Below are positions 7,318 through 14,575 of a stretch of DNA of 37,365 nt, piece after piece. Within the stretch, counting starts at the first letter, position 1; each line of letters starts with the position of its first letter. The stretch spans positions 1 to 37,365 of the forward strand of contig JAFQQT010000065.1 of the NCBI GenBank assembly GCA_017410455.1, in the 5' to 3' direction. The notes beneath the pieces are model-generated. The model was not told the origin of the DNA. It searched no databases and saw only the letters and a program-made list of their open reading frames with translations. This DNA comes from Clostridia bacterium. Its GTDB lineage: Bacteria; Bacillota; Clostridia; Christensenellales; Aristaeellaceae. The translations under genes were made by a program, and so were the position numbers.

Positions 7318-9135
7318 TTACTGCGCCTGAGCAACGCTCACAGCGTAGACCTGCCAGTTGCCGGAAGCCTCGCACTGCATGCGGGCGCCCCAGGTGGACA
7401 CGTCCTCGCCCAGCACGGCGACCAGCTCGTCCCAGGTGATCTGGGCGGTCTTGCCGTCGCAATCGGCGCTCATCATCTCAACGCGCATCCAGCCAGCGGC
7501 GGAGTCGGGGAAGACCAGCCACATGTCGCCGGAGTCGGACTCGTAGGAGATGGTGATCACGCAGCCGGGCTTCAGGGCAGCGATGATTTCGGGGGTCATT
7601 TCCAGGCCGTTCTGGCCCCAGGCGCCGCCGGAGACAGAGAAGCCAGCGAAGTCAACCACGTCGTACAGACCAACGATCTCGTTGACCTTGCCGACGTTCA
7701 CGGCGTACACAGCCCAGTTGCCGGAAGCCTCGCACTGCAGGCGGGCGCCCCAGGCAGCCTTATCCTCGCCCACAACCTCAACGATCTGCTCGTAGGTGAT
7801 GTAAGCGTTGTTGCCCACGACCTTGGCGGACATCATCTGCACGCGGCTCCAGCCAGCAGCAGCGTCGGGCAGGACGATCCACATGTCGCCGGAGTCGGAC
7901 TCGAAGTTGATCTCCAGCGCGGTGCCGGGCTGCAGGGCATCCAGCACTTCCTGGGTGAAATCGAAGCCATTCTGGCCCCAGGCGCCGCCCTCGCAGGAGA
8001 AGCCCGCGAACTCGACCTTATTGGTCAGGGCGATCTTGGCGGTGGGGGTGCCGACCTTCACAGAGTACACCTTCCAGGCAGAGGAGCCTTCGCACTGGAA
8101 CATGGCGCCCCAGGTGGAGGTGTCCTCACCCAGCAGAGCCGCGAACTGCTCGTAGGTGATCTGAGCGGTGGTCTTGGAGTTGTTCTTGGTGGCCTGACCC
8201 TGCGCAACGCGGATCCAGCCAGCCTGAGACCAGGGCATGACAACCCAGATGTCGCCATCCTCGGACTCGTAGGAGATCTCAACCACGGAACCGGGCACCA
8301 GAGCGGCCAGGAACTCGGGGTTCATCTCAACGCCGTTCTGAGACCAGGCGCCGCCCTCGACGGTCATGCCGGCCAGATCAACGGTGTTCGTCAGCACGGA
8401 CAGGTTGCTCAGATCCGCCTCGGTGGCGGGAGCTTCCCAGATGACGCTCAGGTCCAGCGGCAGGACATTGCCCTCGGCGTCAAAGAACTGGATGTTGTCC
8501 AGGTAGATGTCGCGGGGCTCCTCGCCGGGGAACTTGTCGGAATCGACAAACGCGTCAGCTTCCTTGCTGAACATCAGGTATTCGCCCTGGCCAGCGGTGA
8601 AGTACACGTCCTTCAGGGTGACCTTGGCGGTCTTGGGGTTCTTGTTCTTCAGGTACACGGACCAGTCATAGCCGGTCTTCGTGGCGTCAGCACCGGTCAC
8701 GGTGTAGACCTTACCGGAAGCAGCATAGAACTTGCCGTCAGAGCCCAGCTCAACGCCCACGTCGAAGGTAATGGTGCGAACCTTGTCAAAGTTTTCGCCC
8801 AGAATGCCTTCCAGGTTCAGCGCGATGTAGGGCACCTTGGCCTTCACGTCCACGTGCAGGGCCTTGCTGCCGTTGTAGTCAACCACTTCCAGCGCGGACG
8901 CGTCGGCATTGCCGGCGGTGGTGTCAACGCCCAGGAAAGCGTAGTTGCCGTCTTCGAAATCGATGATCTCCACCAGACCGCCAGCAGCGGCAGCGGCGTC
9001 AGCATCGGGAGACGGAACCGTGTCAGCCACATCGCCAGCGGTGCCGGCGTCGGGAGACGGAACCTCTTCAGCCAGGCCAGCCACAGCCGTCAGCAGCAGC
9101 ATGGCGCACAGGATCCAGGAAAGAACCTTCTTCAA
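7318..9135 (-). CDS. secreted protein with N-terminal carbohydrate-binding-like domain and three tandem 118-residue repeats
   Basis: A 605-residue exported protein. It is read from a TTG codon at 9135: AAGGAGG stands eight bases ahead and MKKVLSWILCAMLLLTAVAGLAEE is a clear signal peptide. A short linker with two VPSPDA units follows. Residues about 50-235 look like a beta-sandwich binding domain (starting VEIIDFEDGNYAFLG and ending DIYLDNIQFFDAEG, the pattern of CBM4/CBM11-type modules). Then come three homologous repeats (about 247-365, 368-483, 486-603), each with FAGFxxxGGAWGQNG, a YESDSGDMW-type strand and a closing QCEASGNWxVYAVxVG. Conserved tryptophans suggest sugar stacking. I do not recognise a named family for the repeat. 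No catalytic motif is visible. Its place next to two binding proteins suggests capture of polysaccharide at the cell surface, which is inference. Confidence 0.75.
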   Translation of the reverse strand: MKKVLSWILCAMLLLTAVAGLAEEVPSPDAGTAGDVADTVPSPDADAAAAAGGLVEIIDFEDGNYAFLGVDTTAGNADASALEVVDYNGSKALHVDVKAKVPYIALNLEGILGENFDKVRTITFDVGVELGSDGKFYAASGKVYTVTGADATKTGYDWSVYLKNKNPKTAKVTLKDVYFTAGQGEYLMFSKEADAFVDSDKFPGEEPRDIYLDNIQFFDAEGNVLPLDLSVIWEAPATEADLSNLSVLTNTVDLAGMTVEGGAWSQNGVEMNPEFLAALVPGSVVEISYESEDGDIWVVMPWSQAGWIRVAQGQATKNNSKTTAQITYEQFAALLGEDTSTWGAMFQCEGSSAWKVYSVKVGTPTAKIALTNKVEFAGFSCEGGAWGQNGFDFTQEVLDALQPGTALEINFESDSGDMWIVLPDAAAGWSRVQMMSAKVVGNNAYITYEQIVEVVGEDKAAWGARLQCEASGNWAVYAVNVGKVNEIVGLYDVVDFAGFSVSGGAWGQNGLEMTPEIIAALKPGCVITISYESDSGDMWLVFPDSAAGWMRVEMMSADCDGKTAQITWDELVAVLGEDVSTWGARMQCEASGNWQVYAVSVAQAQ

Positions 9136-9285
9136 TTCGGTAACCTCCTTTTTCGTCCCTTTTCGGGACTTTCAGCACAACTGGGAACACCCGATGCAGG
9201 AGGCGCTCTCCTGCACCTATTTCACGGTGGCTCGCGCCGCCGCAGAAACCGGTTTGAAACGCACCAGATGTGCCATTCATCTAAC

Positions 9286-9315
9286 ATGATAGCACATTTG
9301 TTGCTGGCGCGTCAA
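9286..9315 (-). promoter_or_regulatory. internal promoter for the three-repeat protein and second solute-binding protein genes
   Basis: On the minus strand TTGACG (9310-9315) is 18 bases from TATCAT (9286-9291). It would give a leader of about 145 bases before the TTG start at 9135. Confidence 0.65.
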
Positions 9316-9338
9316 CCATTAATAGGATGGAATCGGTA

Positions 9339-9357
9339 CTTTTCGTGTTCCGAAAAG
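9339..9357. promoter_or_regulatory. possible operator upstream of the internal promoter
   Basis: CTTTTCG (9339-9345) and CGAAAAG (9351-9357) form a 7-5-7 inverted repeat about 24 bases upstream of the -35 box. Its position suits an activator site; no regulator is identified. Confidence 0.35.
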
Positions 9358-9384
9358 GTTTTCGCTCCACCCCTGTCCCCTGCC

Positions 9385-9414
9385 CTCCGGAGCAGCGCAA
9401 GGGCCGCTCCGGAG
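9385..9414 (-). other. GC-rich stem-loop after the distal permease gene
   Basis: CTCCGGAGC (9385-9393) pairs with GCTCCGGAG (9406-9414), 15 bases past the permease stop. No T-run follows on the minus strand, so it is either a weak terminator or an mRNA 3'-end stabiliser that lets some transcription pass into the next genes. Confidence 0.5.
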
Positions 9415-9429
9415 CAGGCCGGACCCGCC

Positions 9430-10368
9430 TTAACCCACGATACCGGAGCGCTCCACGCCTTCGACGAAGCGCTTCTGCAGCACCAGGTAGATCAGCAGGA
9501 TGGGCAGCATCACCAGCACCACGCCGGCGTTGACGTAGAGCTTCTGGATGCGGACGTTCATGATCTTCAGATTCGCGCCGATGTTGCTCTGCAGCGTGGA
9601 AAGCTGGCGGGCGAGCAGGGCCTCGTTGGGAATCTGGAAGAGCTTGGCGTAGAACATGTCGTTATACTGCCAGACCAGGGAGAACACCGTCACGGTGATC
9701 ACCGCCGGCATGGCGTTGATCAGCATGATGAAGAAGTAGGTGTAGGCGGTGTTGGCGCCATCCACGAAGGCCGCTTCCTCAATCTCCTTGGGCAGGCCGC
9801 GGAAGAACTGGTTGAAGATGTAGATGAACAGGCCGGAGCGCAGGCCCACGCCGAAGATGGACAGGATGTACATGGGCGTGGTGGAGCGCATCAGCTCCAT
9901 GGAGCGGAAGGTCATGTACTGGGGCAGCATGATGGTGTGCGAAGGCACGACGATCATGACCACCACGCAGGCGAAGAGGATCTTCTTGCCCGGGAAATCG
10001 AAGCGGGCAAAGCCGTAGCCGACCATGGAGCAGATGAAGACCTGCATCAGGGTGTTGACGATGGTGTACACCAGGGTGGACACGAGGGTGGACACATAGT
10101 CCAGCTCCTGCCAGGCGCCCTCGTAGCGCTCCAGCGTGGGGCTGATGGGGATGGTGAAGACCATGGGGTTGGCCGAGTCCGCATCAGAGAAGAAGGACTG
10201 ACTGATGATACCGATCACCGGGCTGAGGATGACGTAGGAGATGCCCACGATCAGGATGATCTTGAGGATGGTCATCATCAGGTTCTTGCTCTTCTTCACC
10301 ACCGCGCCCTTGCGATCCTCGTACCGGGAAGAATTGCGGAACTCTTGCCATTTGCTGATCAGCTGCAT
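9430..10368 (-). CDS. carbohydrate ABC transporter permease, MalG/UgpE type (second system)
   Basis: A 312-residue inner-membrane permease of the CUT1 sugar importer class. It has a cytoplasmic N-terminus, a first membrane helix at about 32-55, a long external loop (SFFSDADSANPMVF and YEGAWQELDYV) and five further helices. The EAA loop that docks on the ATPase is EIEEAAFVDGANTAYTYFF (about residues 200-218), and the protein ends with RFVEGVERSGIVG, a typical MalG-type tail. GGGAGG precedes the ATG by seven bases. It follows its partner permease by 18 bases, as the downstream MalG-type subunit usually does. No ATPase gene is in the window, so a shared MsmK-type ATPase elsewhere is expected; this is common knowledge for such loci. 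Confidence 0.92.
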   Translation of the reverse strand: MQLISKWQEFRNSSRYEDRKGAVVKKSKNLMMTILKIILIVGISYVILSPVIGIISQSFFSDADSANPMVFTIPISPTLERYEGAWQELDYVSTLVSTLVYTIVNTLMQVFICSMVGYGFARFDFPGKKILFACVVVMIVVPSHTIMLPQYMTFRSMELMRSTTPMYILSIFGVGLRSGLFIYIFNQFFRGLPKEIEEAAFVDGANTAYTYFFIMLINAMPAVITVTVFSLVWQYNDMFYAKLFQIPNEALLARQLSTLQSNIGANLKIMNVRIQKLYVNAGVVLVMLPILLIYLVLQKRFVEGVERSGIVG

Positions 10369-10386
10369 TCTGCTTTCCTCCCTTTC

Positions 10387-11304
10387 TCAGTTGTAGTAGA
10401 AGGTGCGCTTGGAGATGAACCACACCACCAGGGCCAGCAGCGCGCAGGTGATCACCGAGGAGATCACGCTGAAGGCGGAGGACAGGCCGTAGTTGCCCTC
10501 GGTGAAGGCGGTGGTGTAGGCCAGGTTGACGACCTCAGACTGGCTGAAGGCGTCCACGATGGTGTAGATGGTGTTGGTGATGATGTGGGGCATGACCATG
10601 GGGAAGGTGACCTTCCAGAAGGTCTCGTAGCCGGTCGCGCCCTCGATCTTGGCCACCTCGTACATGGAGGGGGTGATGGACTGCAGCGCGGCGATGAACA
10701 GCACGATCTGCACGCCGGAGGCCTGGATGATGTCGCTGATGCGGCCAACCGCACCGACGATGTAGTCCAGCACCGTGGTGGGCAGGGCGATCTCGCCGAA
10801 GAGGGCGATGAAGTACTGCATGTTGACCGCGCTGCCGCTGGCGGTGGCTTCCGCCATTTCCGCCGAGGTGCTGGAGAGGCCGCCGGCCATCATCTGCGCC
10901 GCGTAGCTCAGCGTGGAGGAGATGGCCTCGGAGTTGAGCAGCACCGGCAGGAAGAAGATGGCGCGCACCAGGCCGCGGCACTTCATCTTGCCGTTGAGCA
11001 GCATCGCCACAAACAGCGAGAAGAAGATGATCAGCGGCACGTCGATGACCATGTTGGTCAGGGAGGTGACTAGGGTCTGCTTGAAGGTGCCATGGCCGGT
11101 GAAGGCGGTGATGTAGTTGCCCAGGCCCACCCAGTCCAGCTCGTAGCCGCCGGAGGGCGGAACCGTCAGCTCGTTAAGGGAGAACTGCACCGTCATGAAG
11201 AGGCTGCGCACATAGAACAGCAGGAAGCCAATGAACCACGGCAGGATGAACAGATATCCGTTGCGGGCCCGCTTTGCCGCCATGGTGAGATGGATCTTCT
11301 TCAT
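10387..11304 (-). CDS. carbohydrate ABC transporter permease, MalF/UgpA type (second system)
   Basis: A 305-residue CUT1-type permease with six membrane helices. Its N-terminus MKKIHLTMAAKRARNGYLFI leads into a first helix (about 17-40). The coupling EAA-type loop is EVAKIEGATGYETFWKVTFP (about 220-239). An insertion near residues 130-155 (MAGGLSSTSAEMAEATASG) makes an external loop longer than usual. The start at 11304 was preferred over codons farther upstream because it overlaps the preceding stop codon as ATGA, with GGGAGG 11 bases ahead, the mark of translational coupling with the DUF5696 gene. Together with the permease at 9430-10368 it forms the channel of the second importer. Confidence 0.92.
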   Translation of the reverse strand: MKKIHLTMAAKRARNGYLFILPWFIGFLLFYVRSLFMTVQFSLNELTVPPSGGYELDWVGLGNYITAFTGHGTFKQTLVTSLTNMVIDVPLIIFFSLFVAMLLNGKMKCRGLVRAIFFLPVLLNSEAISSTLSYAAQMMAGGLSSTSAEMAEATASGSAVNMQYFIALFGEIALPTTVLDYIVGAVGRISDIIQASGVQIVLFIAALQSITPSMYEVAKIEGATGYETFWKVTFPMVMPHIITNTIYTIVDAFSQSEVVNLAYTTAFTEGNYGLSSAFSVISSVITCALLALVVWFISKRTFYYN

Positions 11305-13922
11305 TCGCTCGCGCCTCCCTTCACAAAGTAGTTCATCGCTTCCACCTGGCAGCCATCCGCCTGCGCAGCTTCCGCACCGTAGTTGACGTAGATGGATACG
11401 CCATTGGAGTAGTCCACGCGCATCAGCGTGTCCGTCAGCGCCACATGACCGGTCATGTACGCATCGCTGACGTGGCACAGCGCGCCGTTGATGAAGGCAT
11501 AGTCCGCAGCCGCCTGATCCTTCCACTCGGAGAAGGTGGTGGCGTAGTACTTGTTCAGGCCCGTGTACTTCATTTCCGTCGCCGCCTCCCAGGTGAAGAT
11601 GTAGCGCGGGGCCGCGCCGTACTCCACCATCTCCAGCAGCGCGCGCTGCCTGTCGTCGGTGACGTAGGTGTTCATGGGCTTGCCGGTGTAGTCCACGCAG
11701 CCATGCACGATCATCTGGTAGAGCGGCACCGTTTCATCCACGATGAAGTACTCCGTCGCGCTCATGGGAACGCCCAGGATGTGCTCCACACCCTCCAGGG
11801 CATAGACGTTGCCGCCGGTGATCATCAGGTCGCGGCCGGTGTCCTGCAGGGCGTCCAGCTGCGCGGTGACGATATCCAGCGCCTCCTCGCGGTTGATGAC
11901 GCCGGTGCGCTTCTTGTCCGCGTGCAGCTCATAGCCCATGTCGCGCAGGGAGACGCCGATGCCCTCGTCATACTTGCTGATCGCCCGGGTGAAGCGCTCC
12001 ACATAGTAGGGCAGGAACTTGGGGCTCAGGAGGTTATAGATGTTCTCCGCATAACCCAGGGAGGCCGTGCGGCGCAGGTTGGCAGGGTTCACCTCGCCGA
12101 ACTGGACCGCGTAGCCCGCGCCGTAGTAGCGGGAGGACTCAGCATTGATGTTGTAGCGCTTGGAGATGTAGGTCACATTCTGGAAGGCCACGTCCAGGAA
12201 GAGCTGGCCGTAAGCGTCCATGGCCTGCGCCAGGTCCATCAGGTCGCCCTTGCCGCCCAGCTGGCTGAGCACCTTGACCTTGTCCACCACATCGTGGAAG
12301 TAGCCGCCGTTCATCCAGCCCTGGTAGTTCATCACCTGATTGGCAATGCCCAGCCCGTTCAGCTGCGCGGCCATCTCGCCCGCCTGCTCGAAGGTGGTCA
12401 TGGCCTTCACGCGCAGGTGCTGCACGCCCATGGTGTGGGCCGTTTCCTTCACGCCGCCGATCACGTCGTAGTAGAAGGGAACATCGCCGCCCTCGTCCTT
12501 GGGGGTCAGCACGCCCTGGGCAATCAGGCGCTCGCGGTAGTAGTTCGCCACGCCCGTGTAGCCCTTGTATTCCGGCGCCAGGAAGGTGTAGCGCACCGTG
12601 AGGGGCCGGTTGTAGGCGTCGCTCTCCACGATGGGCATATCCGCCGTTTCGCCCGCGCCGAACATGGCCAGCTTCTCATCGCCACGGATGGTGAAGAGGG
12701 CGAAGACGTTGTTGTAGGAGTTGTTGCGGCCCGAAACGTCCGCGGTGATATTGGCAAAGGTCGCGCCGGACTCGATGGTGGCCAGCACCGTGCTCTCCTG
12801 GCGGCAGATGGCGAAGATGGGCAGGCGCACGGACTGCTGGTTCTGCATCTTGACATACTCAGCGTCCACCAGGTCCATCTCGTACACATACTGGCTGTAC
12901 TGTGCGTTGGACTGCTTGCCGTTGTTGAAGCGGATCAGGCTGCCCGAGCCGTTGGGCACGACCATGTAGCCCTCTTCCTCCATGCCGGCAGCCGCGAAGT
13001 AGGGGTTGATGTGGATGCGGTAGATCATGCCGCCGCCGCGCTCCTGGATCAGGTCCATGGGCACGGAGCACACCACGGAGTCGCCATCCAGCGTCCAGTC
13101 CATGGCCACGGTGAAGCCCAGCGTCTCCACGATCTCAACGCCGGCCAGCTCCTGCCACTCCTCGTACTCCTCGGGGGTCATGCCCAGTTCGACGAAGGCG
13201 TCGGAGATCTTCTTCAGGCTCTTGATCGGAATTTTGAGGCCGTTCTCCGTCACGCGCCAGTAGCCGTCCTCGCTCTGGGCGTAGAAGGAGTTCGCCTGGC
13301 CCGTCATCAGGCGCTGAACGGACTTGTCCACCTGGGCGTACAGCTCCTGATAGCGCTCATCGGACAGCACATGGGGCACGTAGTACACCGTCTTCTTCTC
13401 GCCCAGCGAGTAGATGAAGCGCACGCCGTCCGGGATGGACATGACGTCCATCTCCCCCAGATCCACCGAGTCGGCAAAGCTGGAGTAGCTGCCGGTGATC
13501 AGGTTGCTGTTGTAGTAATCCACCGTCAGCTGGCTCTTGAGGTAGCCGCGGTTGGTCTTGTTGCCGACCTTGTCCTTGTCCGCCAGGGGCGGGTTGGAGA
13601 AGGTGGTCACGCCCGTGCGCAGGTCGTGGATGGCCACATAGCCGGTCGCGGGATCGCAGTAGAGCTTGAGGGTCTCGTTCTGCGCCACCAGCTGGTAGCC
13701 CTCCACGGAAGGCTCCGCATCCTCAAGGGGGGTGAAGTCCGTCCCGGCTGCAGAAGCCTCCGGCGCCACGATGTACTGCCTGTAGCCGTCATAGAACTGG
13801 TAGCGCAGCAGGTACCAGGTCAGCACCGCCGCCGCAATGGCGATGACCACCGCCAGGGCGATCCAGAGCCACTTCTTCCACGGGTTCCCCGCGGGCGACT
13901 GGATATTCGTTTTCTTGCTCAT
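11301..13922 (-). CDS. DUF5696 protein, membrane-anchored and probably glycoside-hydrolase-like
   Basis: An 873-residue protein. One N-terminal helix (WKKWLWIALAVVIAIAAAVL, about 15-35) anchors it with the bulk outside the cell. Residues about 75-450 are a beta-rich domain (LKLYCDPATGYVAIHDLRTG, MIYRIHINPYF, NGSGSLIRFNNG). Residues about 480-830 resemble a TIM-barrel-like region with RVKAMTTFEQAGEMAAQLNG and QVMNYQGWMNGGYFHD. I place it in the DUF5696 family from these features and from its position: such proteins recur in Firmicutes sugar-importer loci beside YIP1 and NHL proteins (from memory, not searched). Catalytic residues are not established, so hydrolase activity remains inference. 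Its stop overlaps the start of the next permease gene by four bases, and GGGAGGG precedes its ATG. Confidence 0.78.
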   Translation of the reverse strand: MSKKTNIQSPAGNPWKKWLWIALAVVIAIAAAVLTWYLLRYQFYDGYRQYIVAPEASAAGTDFTPLEDAEPSVEGYQLVAQNETLKLYCDPATGYVAIHDLRTGVTTFSNPPLADKDKVGNKTNRGYLKSQLTVDYYNSNLITGSYSSFADSVDLGEMDVMSIPDGVRFIYSLGEKKTVYYVPHVLSDERYQELYAQVDKSVQRLMTGQANSFYAQSEDGYWRVTENGLKIPIKSLKKISDAFVELGMTPEEYEEWQELAGVEIVETLGFTVAMDWTLDGDSVVCSVPMDLIQERGGGMIYRIHINPYFAAAGMEEEGYMVVPNGSGSLIRFNNGKQSNAQYSQYVYEMDLVDAEYVKMQNQQSVRLPIFAICRQESTVLATIESGATFANITADVSGRNNSYNNVFALFTIRGDEKLAMFGAGETADMPIVESDAYNRPLTVRYTFLAPEYKGYTGVANYYRERLIAQGVLTPKDEGGDVPFYYDVIGGVKETAHTMGVQHLRVKAMTTFEQAGEMAAQLNGLGIANQVMNYQGWMNGGYFHDVVDKVKVLSQLGGKGDLMDLAQAMDAYGQLFLDVAFQNVTYISKRYNINAESSRYYGAGYAVQFGEVNPANLRRTASLGYAENIYNLLSPKFLPYYVERFTRAISKYDEGIGVSLRDMGYELHADKKRTGVINREEALDIVTAQLDALQDTGRDLMITGGNVYALEGVEHILGVPMSATEYFIVDETVPLYQMIVHGCVDYTGKPMNTYVTDDRQRALLEMVEYGAAPRYIFTWEAATEMKYTGLNKYYATTFSEWKDQAAADYAFINGALCHVSDAYMTGHVALTDTLMRVDYSNGVSIYVNYGAEAAQADGCQVEAMNYFVKGGASE

Positions 13923-13939
13923 ATCTTCGTCCCTCCCGC

Positions 13940-14572
13940 TTAAAACCTGAAGATGAGTTCGGTGTAGATGCTCTGGAAGAAGGCCACCACCTGGCCGACG
14001 AAGTTGGTGATCAGCAGCACCAGGAAGATGATGATGAACACCGCCACCAGCGTCAGCAGCAGGGTCAGCAGGGTCTTGCCCAGGGTGTAGTTATGCACCT
14101 GCATGATGCCGGTGAGGGCCATGAAGAGCGTGTAAGCAACGCCCACGCCCATCACGATGGCATAGAAGGCCTGCTCTCCATCGGCCAGGAACTGGCTGAG
14201 GATGGTCGCCAGGACGTAAGTGACGATCATGGGCAGCATCGCGTAGCCCACGGCGATGAGGATGTCCTTGAAGCGGCCCTCACCGTCCATCAGGCAGGTG
14301 ATGGACCAGTTGCCCACGCACATGAGGATGTACATCAGCACAACGCCGCCCAGCTCCGGCAGGAGGTTGACGCTGCGCACATTGATATCGCTGACGACGA
14401 AGGACGCCAGCAGGCGGTTCATCGAGAAGCACAGGCCGAAGATGAGCACCAGCAGCACCGCGATGGCAACGCTGCCCTTCTCCCTGTGGCGGATCCAGTA
14501 GTACCCGTCCGAGGGATGGGACACGGTGTAGAACAGGTGCGCCCATTTTTCCTTGCTGAAAAGCTGTTTCAT
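13940..14572 (-). CDS. YIP1-family membrane protein
   Basis: A 210-residue integral membrane protein with five predicted helices (about 35-57, 72-90, 102-122, 134-154 and 168-195). The N-terminal soluble stretch contains FYTVSHPSDGYYWIRHREKG, the usual opening of bacterial YIP1-domain proteins that sit next to DUF5696 and NHL genes. The Yip1 fold in eukaryotes works in membrane traffic; bacterial members have no known job, and a scaffold for the adjacent surface proteins is only a suggestion. The gene starts three bases after the NHL gene stops and ends 17 bases before the DUF5696 gene starts, so the three are one transcriptional unit. Confidence 0.82.
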   Translation of the reverse strand: MKQLFSKEKWAHLFYTVSHPSDGYYWIRHREKGSVAIAVLLVLIFGLCFSMNRLLASFVVSDINVRSVNLLPELGGVVLMYILMCVGNWSITCLMDGEGRFKDILIAVGYAMLPMIVTYVLATILSQFLADGEQAFYAIVMGVGVAYTLFMALTGIMQVHNYTLGKTLLTLLLTLVAVFIIIFLVLLITNFVGQVVAFFQSIYTELIFRF

Positions 14573-14575
14573 GGT

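Noticed and set aside
5560-11073. A very long plus-strand open frame (about 1837 codons)
   Set aside because: It is the antisense of the esterase, binding-protein, repeat-protein and permease genes. Its composition is histidine-, valine- and glutamine-rich as expected from reversed GC-rich codons, and no start site or domain is seen.
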